DNA from: Chryseobacterium luteum
Lineage (GTDB): Bacteria > Bacteroidota > Bacteroidia > Flavobacteriales > Weeksellaceae
DNA length: 64,000 bases
Direction: 5' to 3'
Assembly: GCF_000737785.1 (NCBI RefSeq)
Contig: NZ_JPRO01000008.1
Coordinates: forward strand, 1-64,000
Part shown: positions 17,681 to 25,382 of the stretch, in pieces
Position numbering within the stretch: position 1 is the stretch's first letter
Layout: each line of letters opens with the position of its first letter
Made by a program: the position numbers and the translations under genes
Notes under the pieces: generated by a model
Databases searched by the model: none
Seen by the model: only the letters and a program-made list of their open reading frames with translations
Told to the model about the DNA's origin: nothing

Positions 17681-17705
17681 AAAAATCTATTTTTGATAGA
17701 TTTTT
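17681..17705 (-). promoter_or_regulatory. Leader hairpin of proS (attenuator-like)
   Basis: Perfect 10-bp arms AAAAATCTAT and ATAGATTTTT enclose a 5-nt loop. On the proS (minus) strand the hairpin is followed by ATTTTTAG, like an intrinsic terminator, yet it sits between the predicted promoter and the start codon. It could act in attenuation. Confidence 0.4.
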
Positions 17706-17714
17706 CTACCGGTG

Positions 17715-17748
17715 TTTTGGTACATTTTTGGTACAGATTGCAAATATA
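17715..17748 (-). promoter_or_regulatory. proS promoter and TTTTGGTACA direct repeats
   Basis: On the minus strand TATATTTG (complement of 17741-17748) fits the -7 box, placing the start of transcription near 17735. Two copies of TTTTGGTACA (17715-17724, 17726-17735) lie right after it with an 11-bp period, about one helical turn. The gap also serves the divergent gene at 17776. Confidence 0.4.
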
Positions 17749-17775
17749 ATTTAAATTAAAAATCTTTACGTTATC

Positions 17776-18837
17776 ATGAAAAGAAATATACATAAAAATT
17801 TGCTCGGTCTGTTAAAATCCAAAGGGATTTTGGCAATATCAGGCGGATTACTGCTTGTGTCCTGTGGCGCCCAGATGGGTGGATATACAGAGACCGATGG
17901 GGTATACTATGACCCTAATAAAGATACGCTGCCAGAAGGTGTGATCATCAATGAAGGTGGTAACAGGGTAGGGGAAAACTACGATTATTACCAGGACTCT
18001 AATGTAATCCAGAATGCTGAAGCTAATTCTAGAGAACAGGACAACAGATACAGTACATGGAGCGATAATAACTGGAATACGAATGCTACCGATTCAGACT
18101 GGGGTGCATTTGCCGGAGCTCAGACTAACTATTACGATAATTCCTGGGGCTCTCCCTGGGGATGGTACGGTGGTTACAGCCCTTACTGGGGGATGAACCG
18201 CGGCTGGGGAATGAATATGTCCTGGGGCTGGGGTGGATCGTTTGGATGGGGAGGATCATTCGGCTGGGGAAATCCTTACTGGGGATACGGCTATTCTCCT
18301 TATTGGGGCGGATATTATGATCCGTTCTGGGGTGGCGGTTACGGTTACCCATATTGGGGCGGTTACGGTGGTTACTGGGGTAATAGCTACAGACCGGTTC
18401 ATAGAAGAAGCGGTGGCGGAGGATTCAGTAATCCCGGGCTGTCAAATGCTGTGTACAGAACCAATACCTATAGAGGCGGTTTCAGAAACAGTGGAAACGG
18501 TTTCCGAAATACATCAACCAATAACGGTTTCCGAAACGGAAGTACAAACGGAGGCTTCAGAAACGGTTCATATAACAACGGCGGTTTCAGACAGGGAAAT
18601 ACAAACGGCGGTTACAGAACACAGCCACAATCAGGCGGATTCCGTAATTCAGGTTCTCAGCCAAGACCTAATTATAATTCTCAGCCTAACTATAATAATG
18701 GAGGTTTCAGATCCAATGACAACGGAGGTTTCAGATCAAGCGGAGGTTCTTCAGGCGGTTTTAGAAGCGGAGGCTCTTCAGGTGGCGGAGGTATGAGATC
18801 AGGCGGTGGAGGCGGCGGCTTCAGAGGCGGCAGATAA
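17776..18837 (+). CDS. Gly/Trp/Tyr-rich lipoprotein with GGFR repeats
   Basis: The 353-residue product has a type II signal (GGLLLVSCG lipobox near residue 32). A polar segment follows, then a region of about 100 residues of WGW/GYWGGY composition (about 110-215), then about 130 residues of repeated GGFRN(S/G) units ending GGGFRGGR. It has no recognised enzyme motif. Such aromatic-glycine and RG-rich sequence is disordered and self-associating in other proteins. The next gene is a FadL-type porin 29 bp downstream on the same strand, so the pair is probably co-transcribed. This type of gene is found next to proS in flavobacteria and is often mislabelled as a synthetase. The function is unknown. 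Confidence 0.7.
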   Translation: MKRNIHKNLLGLLKSKGILAISGGLLLVSCGAQMGGYTETDGVYYDPNKDTLPEGVIINEGGNRVGENYDYYQDSNVIQNAEANSREQDNRYSTWSDNNWNTNATDSDWGAFAGAQTNYYDNSWGSPWGWYGGYSPYWGMNRGWGMNMSWGWGGSFGWGGSFGWGNPYWGYGYSPYWGGYYDPFWGGGYGYPYWGGYGGYWGNSYRPVHRRSGGGGFSNPGLSNAVYRTNTYRGGFRNSGNGFRNTSTNNGFRNGSTNGGFRNGSYNNGGFRQGNTNGGYRTQPQSGGFRNSGSQPRPNYNSQPNYNNGGFRSNDNGGFRSSGGSSGGFRSGGSSGGGGMRSGGGGGGFRGGR

Positions 18838-18866
18838 TTTCAAACTTAATAACTATTAAAAAAATA

Positions 18867-20273
18867 ATGTTAAAAAAATCTTTAGTATTAATGAGTGTTT
18901 CTGCTGCATTTTTTGCACAGGCACAGGATGTTTCTATATTGAGAAATACTGTAGATGTTTATTCCAGTAGTCCTATGGTGGGTTCGTCAAAGTTTAATGC
19001 AATGGCAGGAGCTAACGGAGCATTAGGAGGTGATGCCAATTCACTGCTGACCAACCCTGCAGGTTTGGGGGTGGCTATTTCCGGAGAAGTTTCCGGAACG
19101 GTATCTATTGCAGGAAATAAAAATAAAAGTACATGGGGAGGATCTTCCATTGATTACAGCAAAACCAATACTGATCTTGGAAATGTGGGAGGTGTAATCG
19201 CTTTCCCTTTGATGACTGAAACAGGCTGGAAGTTTATTAATATCGGGATCAATTATTCCAATCAGTCATTGGATAATTATGTAGAATCTCCGGGAAGCAG
19301 TAATGTTATCAAGGATTTTGATGCTAATAATAGTTCATCATTCGCAGGACATGCCTATAACAGATACGGAAATCTTTCAAAAACAAGCTTTGGTGTTGGG
19401 GCAAATTATAATCATAATTTATATATAGGTGCAGGATTGAATTTCTTCAGTGCATCTATTGACCAGTATGATACGGCGGCTTTTCAGTCACTGAGTAATG
19501 GTTCTTTGGAATATTTCAACAGACAGAATACACCGATGTTGGAAAGATCTTCCGGCTTTTCGGCATCTTTAGGGGTGATCGGCAAGCTTAGTCCTAATTT
19601 CAGAATCGGAGGTGCTATAGAAACTCCAACGTTCTGGCGTATAGACAGAACTTACAGCTTCTATAATGATCCGAATTATGGTGACGGCAGCGGAGCCGAA
19701 TCAAGAGATCTTACAACACCGCTTAAAGCGACAGTGAGTGCCGCATTTGTTGCCAGCAAAAACTTTTCATTAAACGTAGATTATACTTTAGGATTAACAA
19801 GACCTAAATATAAAGTAGTATCAGGTGCTGAAAGCGAACTGAACAGCTTCTTTAAAGACAATTATAAGAACCTTTCAGAAGTAAGAATAGGTGCCGAGTA
19901 CAGATTGAAGCAGTTCAGATTAAGAGGTGGTTATTCTTACATGTCTAATCCTTTTGATGCTTTAACAGTGACTCAGGTAAATCCGGATGCCTCCACGTCT
20001 GACCAGTCATACAGCAATATGATGCTGAATAACAGAAACCTGGCCTCATTCGGTTTGGGTTATGATTTCAAATCATTCTATATAGACGCATCTTATCAGT
20101 ATGTGACGTCTACCTACAGCAACCCTTTCTTAAGAGGTATTGAAACAGGAAACCCTTCTACTGATACGGCGTATTATTCTGATACAAAAATCATGTCATC
20201 AGACTATTTTGCTGTTTCGGAAGTGAAAAATAACAGGAATAACTTTTTTATTACATTCGGCTGGAAATTCTAA
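18867..20273 (+). CDS. FadL/OmpP1-type outer membrane transport protein
   Basis: This 468-residue outer-membrane barrel has a signal peptide ending AQA (about residue 19). The N-terminal sequence follows the OmpP1/FadL/TodX pattern: SSPMVGSSKFNAMAGANGALGGDANSLLTNPAGLG (the NPAGL motif is diagnostic). Alternating beta strands end in the aromatic C-terminus TFGWKF needed for BAM insertion. The family imports hydrophobic substrates such as fatty acids or aromatics. In flavobacteria relatives are also annotated as hemin receptors, without proof. It is likely in an operon with the preceding lipoprotein. Confidence 0.85.
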   Translation: MLKKSLVLMSVSAAFFAQAQDVSILRNTVDVYSSSPMVGSSKFNAMAGANGALGGDANSLLTNPAGLGVAISGEVSGTVSIAGNKNKSTWGGSSIDYSKTNTDLGNVGGVIAFPLMTETGWKFINIGINYSNQSLDNYVESPGSSNVIKDFDANNSSSFAGHAYNRYGNLSKTSFGVGANYNHNLYIGAGLNFFSASIDQYDTAAFQSLSNGSLEYFNRQNTPMLERSSGFSASLGVIGKLSPNFRIGGAIETPTFWRIDRTYSFYNDPNYGDGSGAESRDLTTPLKATVSAAFVASKNFSLNVDYTLGLTRPKYKVVSGAESELNSFFKDNYKNLSEVRIGAEYRLKQFRLRGGYSYMSNPFDALTVTQVNPDASTSDQSYSNMMLNNRNLASFGLGYDFKSFYIDASYQYVTSTYSNPFLRGIETGNPSTDTAYYSDTKIMSSDYFAVSEVKNNRNNFFITFGWKF

Positions 20274-20305
20274 TCCAGATGGTGTAATGAGTGATTAAAT
20301 TGAAG

Positions 20306-20333
20306 GCTCCGGATTTTAATCCGGAGCTTTTTT
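20306..20333 (+). terminator. Terminator after the FadL-type gene
   Basis: GCTCCGGAT and ATCCGGAGC form a 9-bp stem with a TTTA loop, then six T. Confidence 0.9.
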
Positions 20334-20351
20334 ATTGTGTTTGATAAAAGA

Positions 20352-21080
20352 TTAATGAGAATGTCCGGCAGCCGGATGATGGTGAAAAAGATGCATGACC
20401 AGTGCCAGTGAAACACCAATAATTACCAAGCCGATCTTCATCCAGTCGATGTTGTGATTCTTATTGCTTTCAAAAATGATCACAGAAGAAATGTGAAGAA
20501 ATATTCCACCTACAATAGCCAGAAAATAAGGCTGCAGGTCAGGATTGAAATAATTTCCAAGCAGCATTCCCATTGGAGAGGCAAGAGCAAACAAAGCTAC
20601 AATCAGCATTGAAGGATATGGTGAAGTTTTGGACTCTTTTTTTCTGTTGAATAAAAAGGCTCCAAGAATAAATGAAATAGGAAGATTGTGAAAGACAATT
20701 CCCAGAAGATAAGGCGATAGCTCGTGCTTTTCATTAGCTAAAGGAATTCCTTCTATAAAAGCATGTACAAACAACCCTACCATCAATGCAACAGGAAGGA
20801 TATTGTGCTCACTGTGGTGATGAAAATGCCCGTGTTCGAAACCTTTGGTTAAAGCTTCCAGGATCATTTGGAGCAGTACACCCGCAATCACGAAAATTCC
20901 GAGGCTGCTTCCGGCTTCAGAAGTGTATACCTGCGGAAAAACCTCATTCAGGCAGATGGTGATCAGAAATCCGGCACTGAGTACCAACAGATTTTTTGCC
21001 AGCTTTTCTTTTTTTCCGAAATGCTTGCCGAGGAATACTCCTGTAATAACACTTAATATCAGTAAGATAACTGTTATCAT
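20352..21080 (-). CDS. ZIP family metal transporter
   Basis: This 242-residue protein has about seven to eight membrane spans. A HAFIEG motif and the HNLPISF segment match the metal-binding HxxxE and HKxPE region of ZIP (zinc/iron) transporters. Here the second motif reads HNLP, with Ile-Ser in place of the usual E. A His-rich cytoplasmic loop (GHFHHHSEHN, about residue 85) and a His-rich C-terminus (HHHPAAGHSH) probably bind metal. Its start codon overlaps the stop codon of the upstream methyltransferase gene (ATGA, 21077-21080), so translation is coupled. Confidence 0.88.
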   Translation of the reverse strand: MITVILLILSVITGVFLGKHFGKKEKLAKNLLVLSAGFLITICLNEVFPQVYTSEAGSSLGIFVIAGVLLQMILEALTKGFEHGHFHHHSEHNILPVALMVGLFVHAFIEGIPLANEKHELSPYLLGIVFHNLPISFILGAFLFNRKKESKTSPYPSMLIVALFALASPMGMLLGNYFNPDLQPYFLAIVGGIFLHISSVIIFESNKNHNIDWMKIGLVIIGVSLALVMHLFHHHPAAGHSH

Positions 21081-21805
21081 GCTTTTTTCTTAAATAAATT
21101 GATGCAGCGTGTTGAAACTTCACGGTCAAATTCATTCAGCTGATAGTCGCCCCAGATGTTTACTTTTTCAAAGCCGCAGTCTGCTGCATAGGAATTGATA
21201 GCCTCCAGAGTATGAAGCTTTACTTTTTCAAAGAAATGGAAAGGCTTCCCGTCCGCTTCAAAACGGATGTCTTTAACGATATGTCTTCCTTCGATCTTTT
21301 TCAGGATTTTAAAATCAATATCGCCTCGGGTTATGGTAGTCTCAGGAATTAAGTTTTTTCTTACATATTCTTCATTCAGATAATCCAGAACAAAATACCC
21401 TCCCGGCTTTAAGACATTATAAACTGACTCGAATACTTTTTTGTCATCACTTTCGTTATCAAAGTATCCGAAACTTGTGAACAAATTGAATACAGCATCC
21501 ATAGGATCTGCATCAATCGGGTTCCGCATGTCGTGAACATTAAAAATAAGTGTCTGGGTTTCAAACTGTTTATCGAATTCAATGCTCTGTCTGGAAAGAT
21601 CAAGTCCCAATACATCATATCCCAGTTTATTCAGAAAAACGGAGTGTCTTCCTTTACCGCAAGCCAGATCAATAATCTTGGATGAAGGGGGTAACTGAAG
21701 GTGTTCAGTAAGCTTCGTAATGAAATTTTCGGCTTCCGTATAGTCCCTGTTACTGTAAAGAAGATGATAATAAGGTGTATCAAACCAAGATTCAAACCAT
21801 TCCAT
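21077..21805 (-). CDS. Class I SAM-dependent methyltransferase
   Basis: This 242-residue protein has the SAM-binding motif IIDLACGKGRHSVFL followed by VLGLDLS, and a later GGYFVLDYLNEEYV strand/helix. Methyltransferases of this size act on small molecules or proteins. The substrate is unknown. The gene overlaps the ZIP transporter gene by 4 bp. Its -7 box ends 5 bp before the ATG, so the mRNA is probably leaderless or almost so. Confidence 0.85.
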   Translation of the reverse strand: MEWFESWFDTPYYHLLYSNRDYTEAENFITKLTEHLQLPPSSKIIDLACGKGRHSVFLNKLGYDVLGLDLSRQSIEFDKQFETQTLIFNVHDMRNPIDADPMDAVFNLFTSFGYFDNESDDKKVFESVYNVLKPGGYFVLDYLNEEYVRKNLIPETTITRGDIDFKILKKIEGRHIVKDIRFEADGKPFHFFEKVKLHTLEAINSYAADCGFEKVNIWGDYQLNEFDREVSTRCINLFKKKA

Positions 21806-21809
21806 AATG

Positions 21810-21827
21810 CAAAAATAACTAAATTTG
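21810..21827. promoter_or_regulatory. Back-to-back divergent promoters
   Basis: On the minus strand TATTTTTG (complement of 21810-21817), with a TTTG 22 bp upstream (21840-21843), serves the methyltransferase-ZIP operon. On the plus strand TAAATTTG (21820-21827) could serve the RlmL-type gene with a leader of about 110 nt. The two -7 boxes are 2 bp apart, so polymerase cannot occupy both at once. Confidence 0.5.
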
Positions 21828-21940
21828 TGCGGTTAAAAGCAAAGTATTTAAATAATGAAATACCAAAAGATCCGATTAACAGCAAAATTAGACTTGTAAT
21901 CTTTTCATTATTAAATCATTAAATCTTTTAATAAATATTT

Positions 21941-23104
21941 ATGGACACAGAAAATCTAAAGATTCAGATAAAGACATTCTTCGGACTGGAGCAGATCCTT
22001 GCGGAAGAAATTAAAAAATTAGGCGGGAAAAACGTTGAAATTAAAAACCGTGCGGTCAATTGTGAAGGCGACCTCGGTTTTCTTTATAAAATTAATTATT
22101 CTGCAAGAACGGCATTGAAAATTTTAATTCCAGTTTTTGAATTTAAGGCATTTAATCAGCATCAGTTTTACAATAAGCTTTCTGCCATTGCATGGGAAGA
22201 ATATATGGATGTAGATCAGTCTTTCGCGATTGATTCCACTGTGAACTCCGAAACATTCAAGCATTCACAGTTTGTGACTCTGAAAATGAAGGATGCTATT
22301 GTGGACTATTTTCAGGATAAATTCAAAAGGCGTCCCGATGTAGAAACGAAAAGTCCTGATATCAAATTTCACCTGCATATCGACAGGGAATTGGTCACTA
22401 TTTCTTTAGATTCTTCAGGAGATCCTTTATTTAAGAGAGGTTACAGGAAAGAGCAGGGTGAAGCGCCTATCAATGAAGTGCTGGCAAGCGGAATGCTGCA
22501 GCTGGCGGGCTGGGACGGAAAAGGAAACTTTTTGGACCCAATGTGTGGTTCAGGAACGCTTCTTATTGAAGCTGCCATGATTGCAATGGATCTTCCTGCC
22601 CAGATCTTCAGAAGAAGGTTTGCTTTTCAGAACTGGGCGAATTATGATGCGGATCTTTTTGCCAAGATCAAAGAAGTACGGGTAAACAGAGTGCGCGAAT
22701 TAACCGGGAAGATTGTTGGATATGATATTGATAACAGAATGCTGAATGCGGCCAGAACGAATATCGAAGCAGCAGAAATGGAAGATGTGATCCAACTGAA
22801 AACACAGGATTTCTTTGAATCCAAAAAAGAGCTTTTCCCGCTGCTTATGGTTTTCAATCCGCCTTATGATGAAAGAATTTCTATTAATGACGATGATTTC
22901 TACAAGAAAATAGGAGATACGTTCAAGACAAATTATCCTAATACATTAGCCTGGCTGATCTCTTCCGACCTGGAGGCGGTGAAAAAAATAGGCCTGCGTC
23001 CTTCCAGAAAGATTAAACTTTTCAACGGAAAGCTGGAAACAAGATTTCTTCAGTACGAAATGTATGAGGGCACGAAAAAGCTGCATAAGATTGAAAAAGA
23101 TTAA
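21941..23104 (+). CDS. rlmL: THUMP-domain class I RNA methyltransferase (RlmL-type)
   Basis: The 387-residue protein begins with a ferredoxin-like/THUMP RNA-binding region (about residues 1-160). The methyltransferase domain has DPMCGSGTLLIEAA (motif I) and the N6/N2-type catalytic FNPPYDERI. This matches the half of E. coli RlmL that methylates G2445 of 23S rRNA; the RlmK half is absent. The long leader starts from the divergent promoter near 21820. The site assigned is by homology with the family, not shown here. Confidence 0.85.
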   Translation: MDTENLKIQIKTFFGLEQILAEEIKKLGGKNVEIKNRAVNCEGDLGFLYKINYSARTALKILIPVFEFKAFNQHQFYNKLSAIAWEEYMDVDQSFAIDSTVNSETFKHSQFVTLKMKDAIVDYFQDKFKRRPDVETKSPDIKFHLHIDRELVTISLDSSGDPLFKRGYRKEQGEAPINEVLASGMLQLAGWDGKGNFLDPMCGSGTLLIEAAMIAMDLPAQIFRRRFAFQNWANYDADLFAKIKEVRVNRVRELTGKIVGYDIDNRMLNAARTNIEAAEMEDVIQLKTQDFFESKKELFPLLMVFNPPYDERISINDDDFYKKIGDTFKTNYPNTLAWLISSDLEAVKKIGLRPSRKIKLFNGKLETRFLQYEMYEGTKKLHKIEKD

Positions 23105-23116
23105 TCAATTCCAAAT

Positions 23117-23144
23117 AAAACCTTCCCATTATGGAAGGTTTTTT
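23117..23144 (+). terminator. Terminator of the RlmL-type gene
   Basis: AAAACCTTCC and GGAAGGTTTT form a 10-bp stem with a CATTAT loop, followed by further T. Confidence 0.9.
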
Positions 23145-23154
23145 GTTATGTGAA

Positions 23155-23310
23155 TATTTTTAATTTCTCTTTATTACGACTTTGAAAAGATAGCTTCATC
23201 GAATCAACGAAGTTGATTTTGTCTTTGCCATCTCAAATATGAAATAATACTAATAATCTTTGCGTAAAATTTATGCCCGCAGATTTAGCAGATTACACAG
23301 ATCTTTATAT
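23155..23310. repeat. Probable dispersed intergenic repeat
   Basis: This non-coding stretch contains AATCAAC-GAA-GTTGATT (a 7-bp hairpin near 23215), TTTGCGTAAAATTTATG and GCAGATTTAGCAGATTACACAG. The last phrases resemble intergenic sequence that recurs across flavobacterial genomes; I cannot search for copies. No other copy is evident in this window. It contains no gene. Confidence 0.4.
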
Positions 23311-23319
23311 TTTAATTGA

Positions 23320-24126
23320 TCAGATTAAAGCAGAGGGAACAAGTCCATATTGCTTTTTGAAGGTATAAGAGAAATGGGAGAGATCTTCAAAACCTACTTC
23401 CAGAAATACATCCGAAGGCCTTTTACGCTTCTCTTTTAAATGATAATAAGCCAGTTCAAGGCGCTTTTGGGTAAGCCACCGCTGAGGTGTGGCCTGAAAA
23501 ACCTTTCTGAAATCCCTGTTGAAAGTGGAAAGGCTTCTTCCCGTAAGGTATCCAAATCTTTCCAGAGACATATTGAACATGTAATTCTTTTCCATGAATC
23601 CCACCAGATCAATTTTTCCCGGTTCTTCAAAGTCGGTCAGGACAGCATCTATATCTTTATCGATTTCCCTGAGGATGCTTATGGCTTCTGTAATTTTTAA
23701 GGAAGCAATGTTTTCCGGGAAAGGTCCTTTCATCTCAAAATAAGGGACCAGGGAAGCCAGACAGCTTTTTAATAAAGGATGACTTTGGAAACTGTGAATT
23801 TTGGATTCCAGGCAAATGGTTTTATGGCCCGATTCAATGGAAGCATAAAACTGTTTCAGTCTTTCTGTGGTGAGATGCATCACTACAGCTTTATGCGGAA
23901 CCCCGTCTTTAGGATAATTGATGATCGTGGCGAGATGATTTCTCGGAATCAGGAAAATATCTCCCGCTTTGAACAGATATGTTTTATCAGCCTGGATAAT
24001 TTTGGTTTCTCCGGAAATAAGCCAGACCAGCATATGGTATTCAAAAACCGCTTCTGTTTTGAAGAGCTTGTCGTCGTAGGTGGAAAGCTTGATGTCCGGG
24101 GTGATGTACTGTATCTGGAAATCCAT
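23320..24126 (-). CDS. AraC family transcriptional regulator
   Basis: The 268-residue protein has an N-terminal cupin-like ligand-binding half (QADKTYLFKAGDIFLIPRNHLA) and a C-terminal double helix-turn-helix: ERFGYLTGRSLSTFNRDFRKVF and PQRWLTQKRLELAYYHLK then DVFLEVGFEDLSHFSYTFKKQYG. It lies 39 bp downstream of the remnant dehydrogenase gene in the same direction. Such regulators commonly control an adjacent short-chain dehydrogenase. Its probable target is now a pseudogene. Direct repeats at 24444-24476 are candidate binding sites. Confidence 0.92.
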   Translation of the reverse strand: MDFQIQYITPDIKLSTYDDKLFKTEAVFEYHMLVWLISGETKIIQADKTYLFKAGDIFLIPRNHLATIINYPKDGVPHKAVVMHLTTERLKQFYASIESGHKTICLESKIHSFQSHPLLKSCLASLVPYFEMKGPFPENIASLKITEAISILREIDKDIDAVLTDFEEPGKIDLVGFMEKNYMFNMSLERFGYLTGRSLSTFNRDFRKVFQATPQRWLTQKRLELAYYHLKEKRKRPSDVFLEVGFEDLSHFSYTFKKQYGLVPSALI

Positions 24127-24165
24127 GATCTGTAGTTTATAGGTACAAATGTATTTAAAAATGGA

Positions 24166-24385
24166 TTATTCTGCATCGAATTTGAAGCCCAGCATTTCTT
24201 CGCTTAATTTCCATAACCTTTGCATTCTCCCTGTCAATGAAATAAGGCTTCACGCCACGGATTGTTGCCGGTTCATCATATCTGTACTCTATCTGTTCAA
24301 AATCTATTCCTCTGATGATTTCCTGAGCTGTTGACGCTGCATTAAATCCTGAAATGATCGGTTGTTGTAAATTATTAAGTCTCAT
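24166..24385 (-). pseudogene. Short-chain dehydrogenase remnant (internal deletion and frameshift)
   Basis: The first 28 codons read LQQPIISGFNAASTAQEIIRGID, the N-terminus of a family of NAD(P)-dependent short-chain dehydrogenases in which LTGKxAIVTGG follows. Here the Rossmann core is missing and the frame passes straight to a C-terminal piece, GVKPYFIDRENA. After that the frame is lost: shifting by one base gives QRLWKLSEEMLGFKFDAE and a TAA (24166-24168), a good dehydrogenase C-terminus. So about 230 codons are deleted and one frameshift is present. Left unshifted, the frame runs on to 24155 as nonsense. ATG and promoter are intact. Confidence 0.8.
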
Positions 24386-24413
24386 TTTTAATTGTTTTAA
24401 AATTTTCTTGAGA

Positions 24414-24476
24414 CAAAGTTATGGAGGGAATAGGTTTTTGGTGTTGTTTAAAGTGTCAATTTATTTTGTTTAGAGT
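24414..24476 (-). promoter_or_regulatory. Promoter and AraC-type direct repeats of the dehydrogenase remnant
   Basis: On the minus strand TAACTTTG (complement of 24414-24421) fits the -7 box. Two 11-bp direct repeats TTGTTTAAAGT (24444-24454) and TTGTTTAGAGT (24466-24476) match at 10 of 11 positions and are exactly 22 bp apart, two helical turns, from about 23 to 55 bp upstream of the box. No TTG -33 element is present, as expected for an activator-dependent promoter. This is the typical geometry for an AraC dimer. Confidence 0.6.
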
Positions 24477-24503
24477 TTCAGTTTAAATTACTCAATAAAT
24501 AAT

Positions 24504-25043
24504 TTATGCATATACAAGTCTTATTTCTTCAATGTCTTGTTTCTTTATATCTAAGAGCGTTGTATGTAATTCTTCAATAGATTCCTGTAAATTCTGGTCT
24601 GTTATTATTCCTTTATTTATTGGATATAAAGAAAGTGAATTTTCTTTCTGATATTTTATGACCTCTTCATATTGCATATTTACCATTTTATTTATATCAT
24701 TATTTGGATTAAAAATCAAGTGGTCAAAATAATTTTTATTATCCCTGATTTTATTTTGTAATTCTGAAGTCTTATCAATTAATAATTCTGTTTTTATCCA
24801 ATAGCCATCTGGATCCAAACCATTTTTAAATTCTTCATCATAATCCTCTAATTCAAACTCCATTTCAGGATGGTAAGTTTTTTGAAAAATACTTAAGTCA
24901 ATATTTAATATTTTTTCAACTTGTGATACAATACTTTGCTCTTCATATCCTCCAATTTGTTCAAAAAAGTACGACAAGACTTCCGGAAAGTTAAAATATT
25001 CAGATTCTTCAGTTTTAGGCTCAATGCTATAATCTAATCCCAT
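24504..25043 (-). CDS. Hypothetical acidic protein (179 aa), no recognised family
   Basis: I do not recognise this protein. It starts MGLDYSIEPKTEES, is acidic and Asn-rich, and is probably soluble and cytoplasmic, with no signal or membrane segment. It lacks motifs that would name a family. Its base composition is low in GC, and it is followed upstream by an AT-rich gap. It stands alone between the dehydrogenase remnant and the glycosyltransferase. Immunity-type proteins of polymorphic toxins often look like this, but no toxin gene lies nearby, so that is only a guess. Confidence 0.5.
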   Translation of the reverse strand: MGLDYSIEPKTEESEYFNFPEVLSYFFEQIGGYEEQSIVSQVEKILNIDLSIFQKTYHPEMEFELEDYDEEFKNGLDPDGYWIKTELLIDKTSELQNKIRDNKNYFDHLIFNPNNDINKMVNMQYEEVIKYQKENSLSLYPINKGIITDQNLQESIEELHTTLLDIKKQDIEEIRLVYA

Positions 25044-25337
25044 AAGCTAGTTTTGAAATTTTTTAATTTGTGTTGTTAAATTTTTATAGGATATAAATGT
25101 AAATAATATGAAATAATTTTATTTTGCAAAACAACTTAAATTATTTCTTTAATATCGTGAGAAATACATGGTTATCAATTAATAATTTATTTTATATTGA
25201 AAAAATTCCGAAAAAGTATTTAAACAATTAAAAAAAGAATTTTGAAATTATTTTTATTAAATTTTAGCTGTTTTTACACGTAATAGAAAAATATTGAAAT
25301 GTTATTTATAAAGTTTCGTTATATATTCATGAACAAG
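25044..25337. other. AT-rich gap with no gene
   Basis: This stretch of about 290 bp is very AT-rich and contains no convincing frame, RNA or hairpin terminator. It separates the minus-strand orphan gene from the plus-strand glycosyltransferase. The only recognised element is the glycosyltransferase promoter at 25338-25369. Confidence 0.6.
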
Positions 25338-25369
25338 TTTGCGCATTCATCCGTGAATAAGTAATTTTG
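25338..25369 (+). promoter_or_regulatory. Promoter for the glycosyltransferase gene
   Basis: TTTG (25338-25341) and TAATTTTG (25362-25369) are 20 bp apart. Predicted transcription starts only about 8 nt before the TTG start codon, so the mRNA is nearly leaderless. Confidence 0.65.
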
Positions 25370-25382
25370 AAAAATTTTCAAT

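Noticed and set aside
18233..18796. Second frame of 187 codons inside the Gly-rich lipoprotein gene
   Set aside because: It arises from the low-complexity repeats; the lipobox and signal support the other frame.
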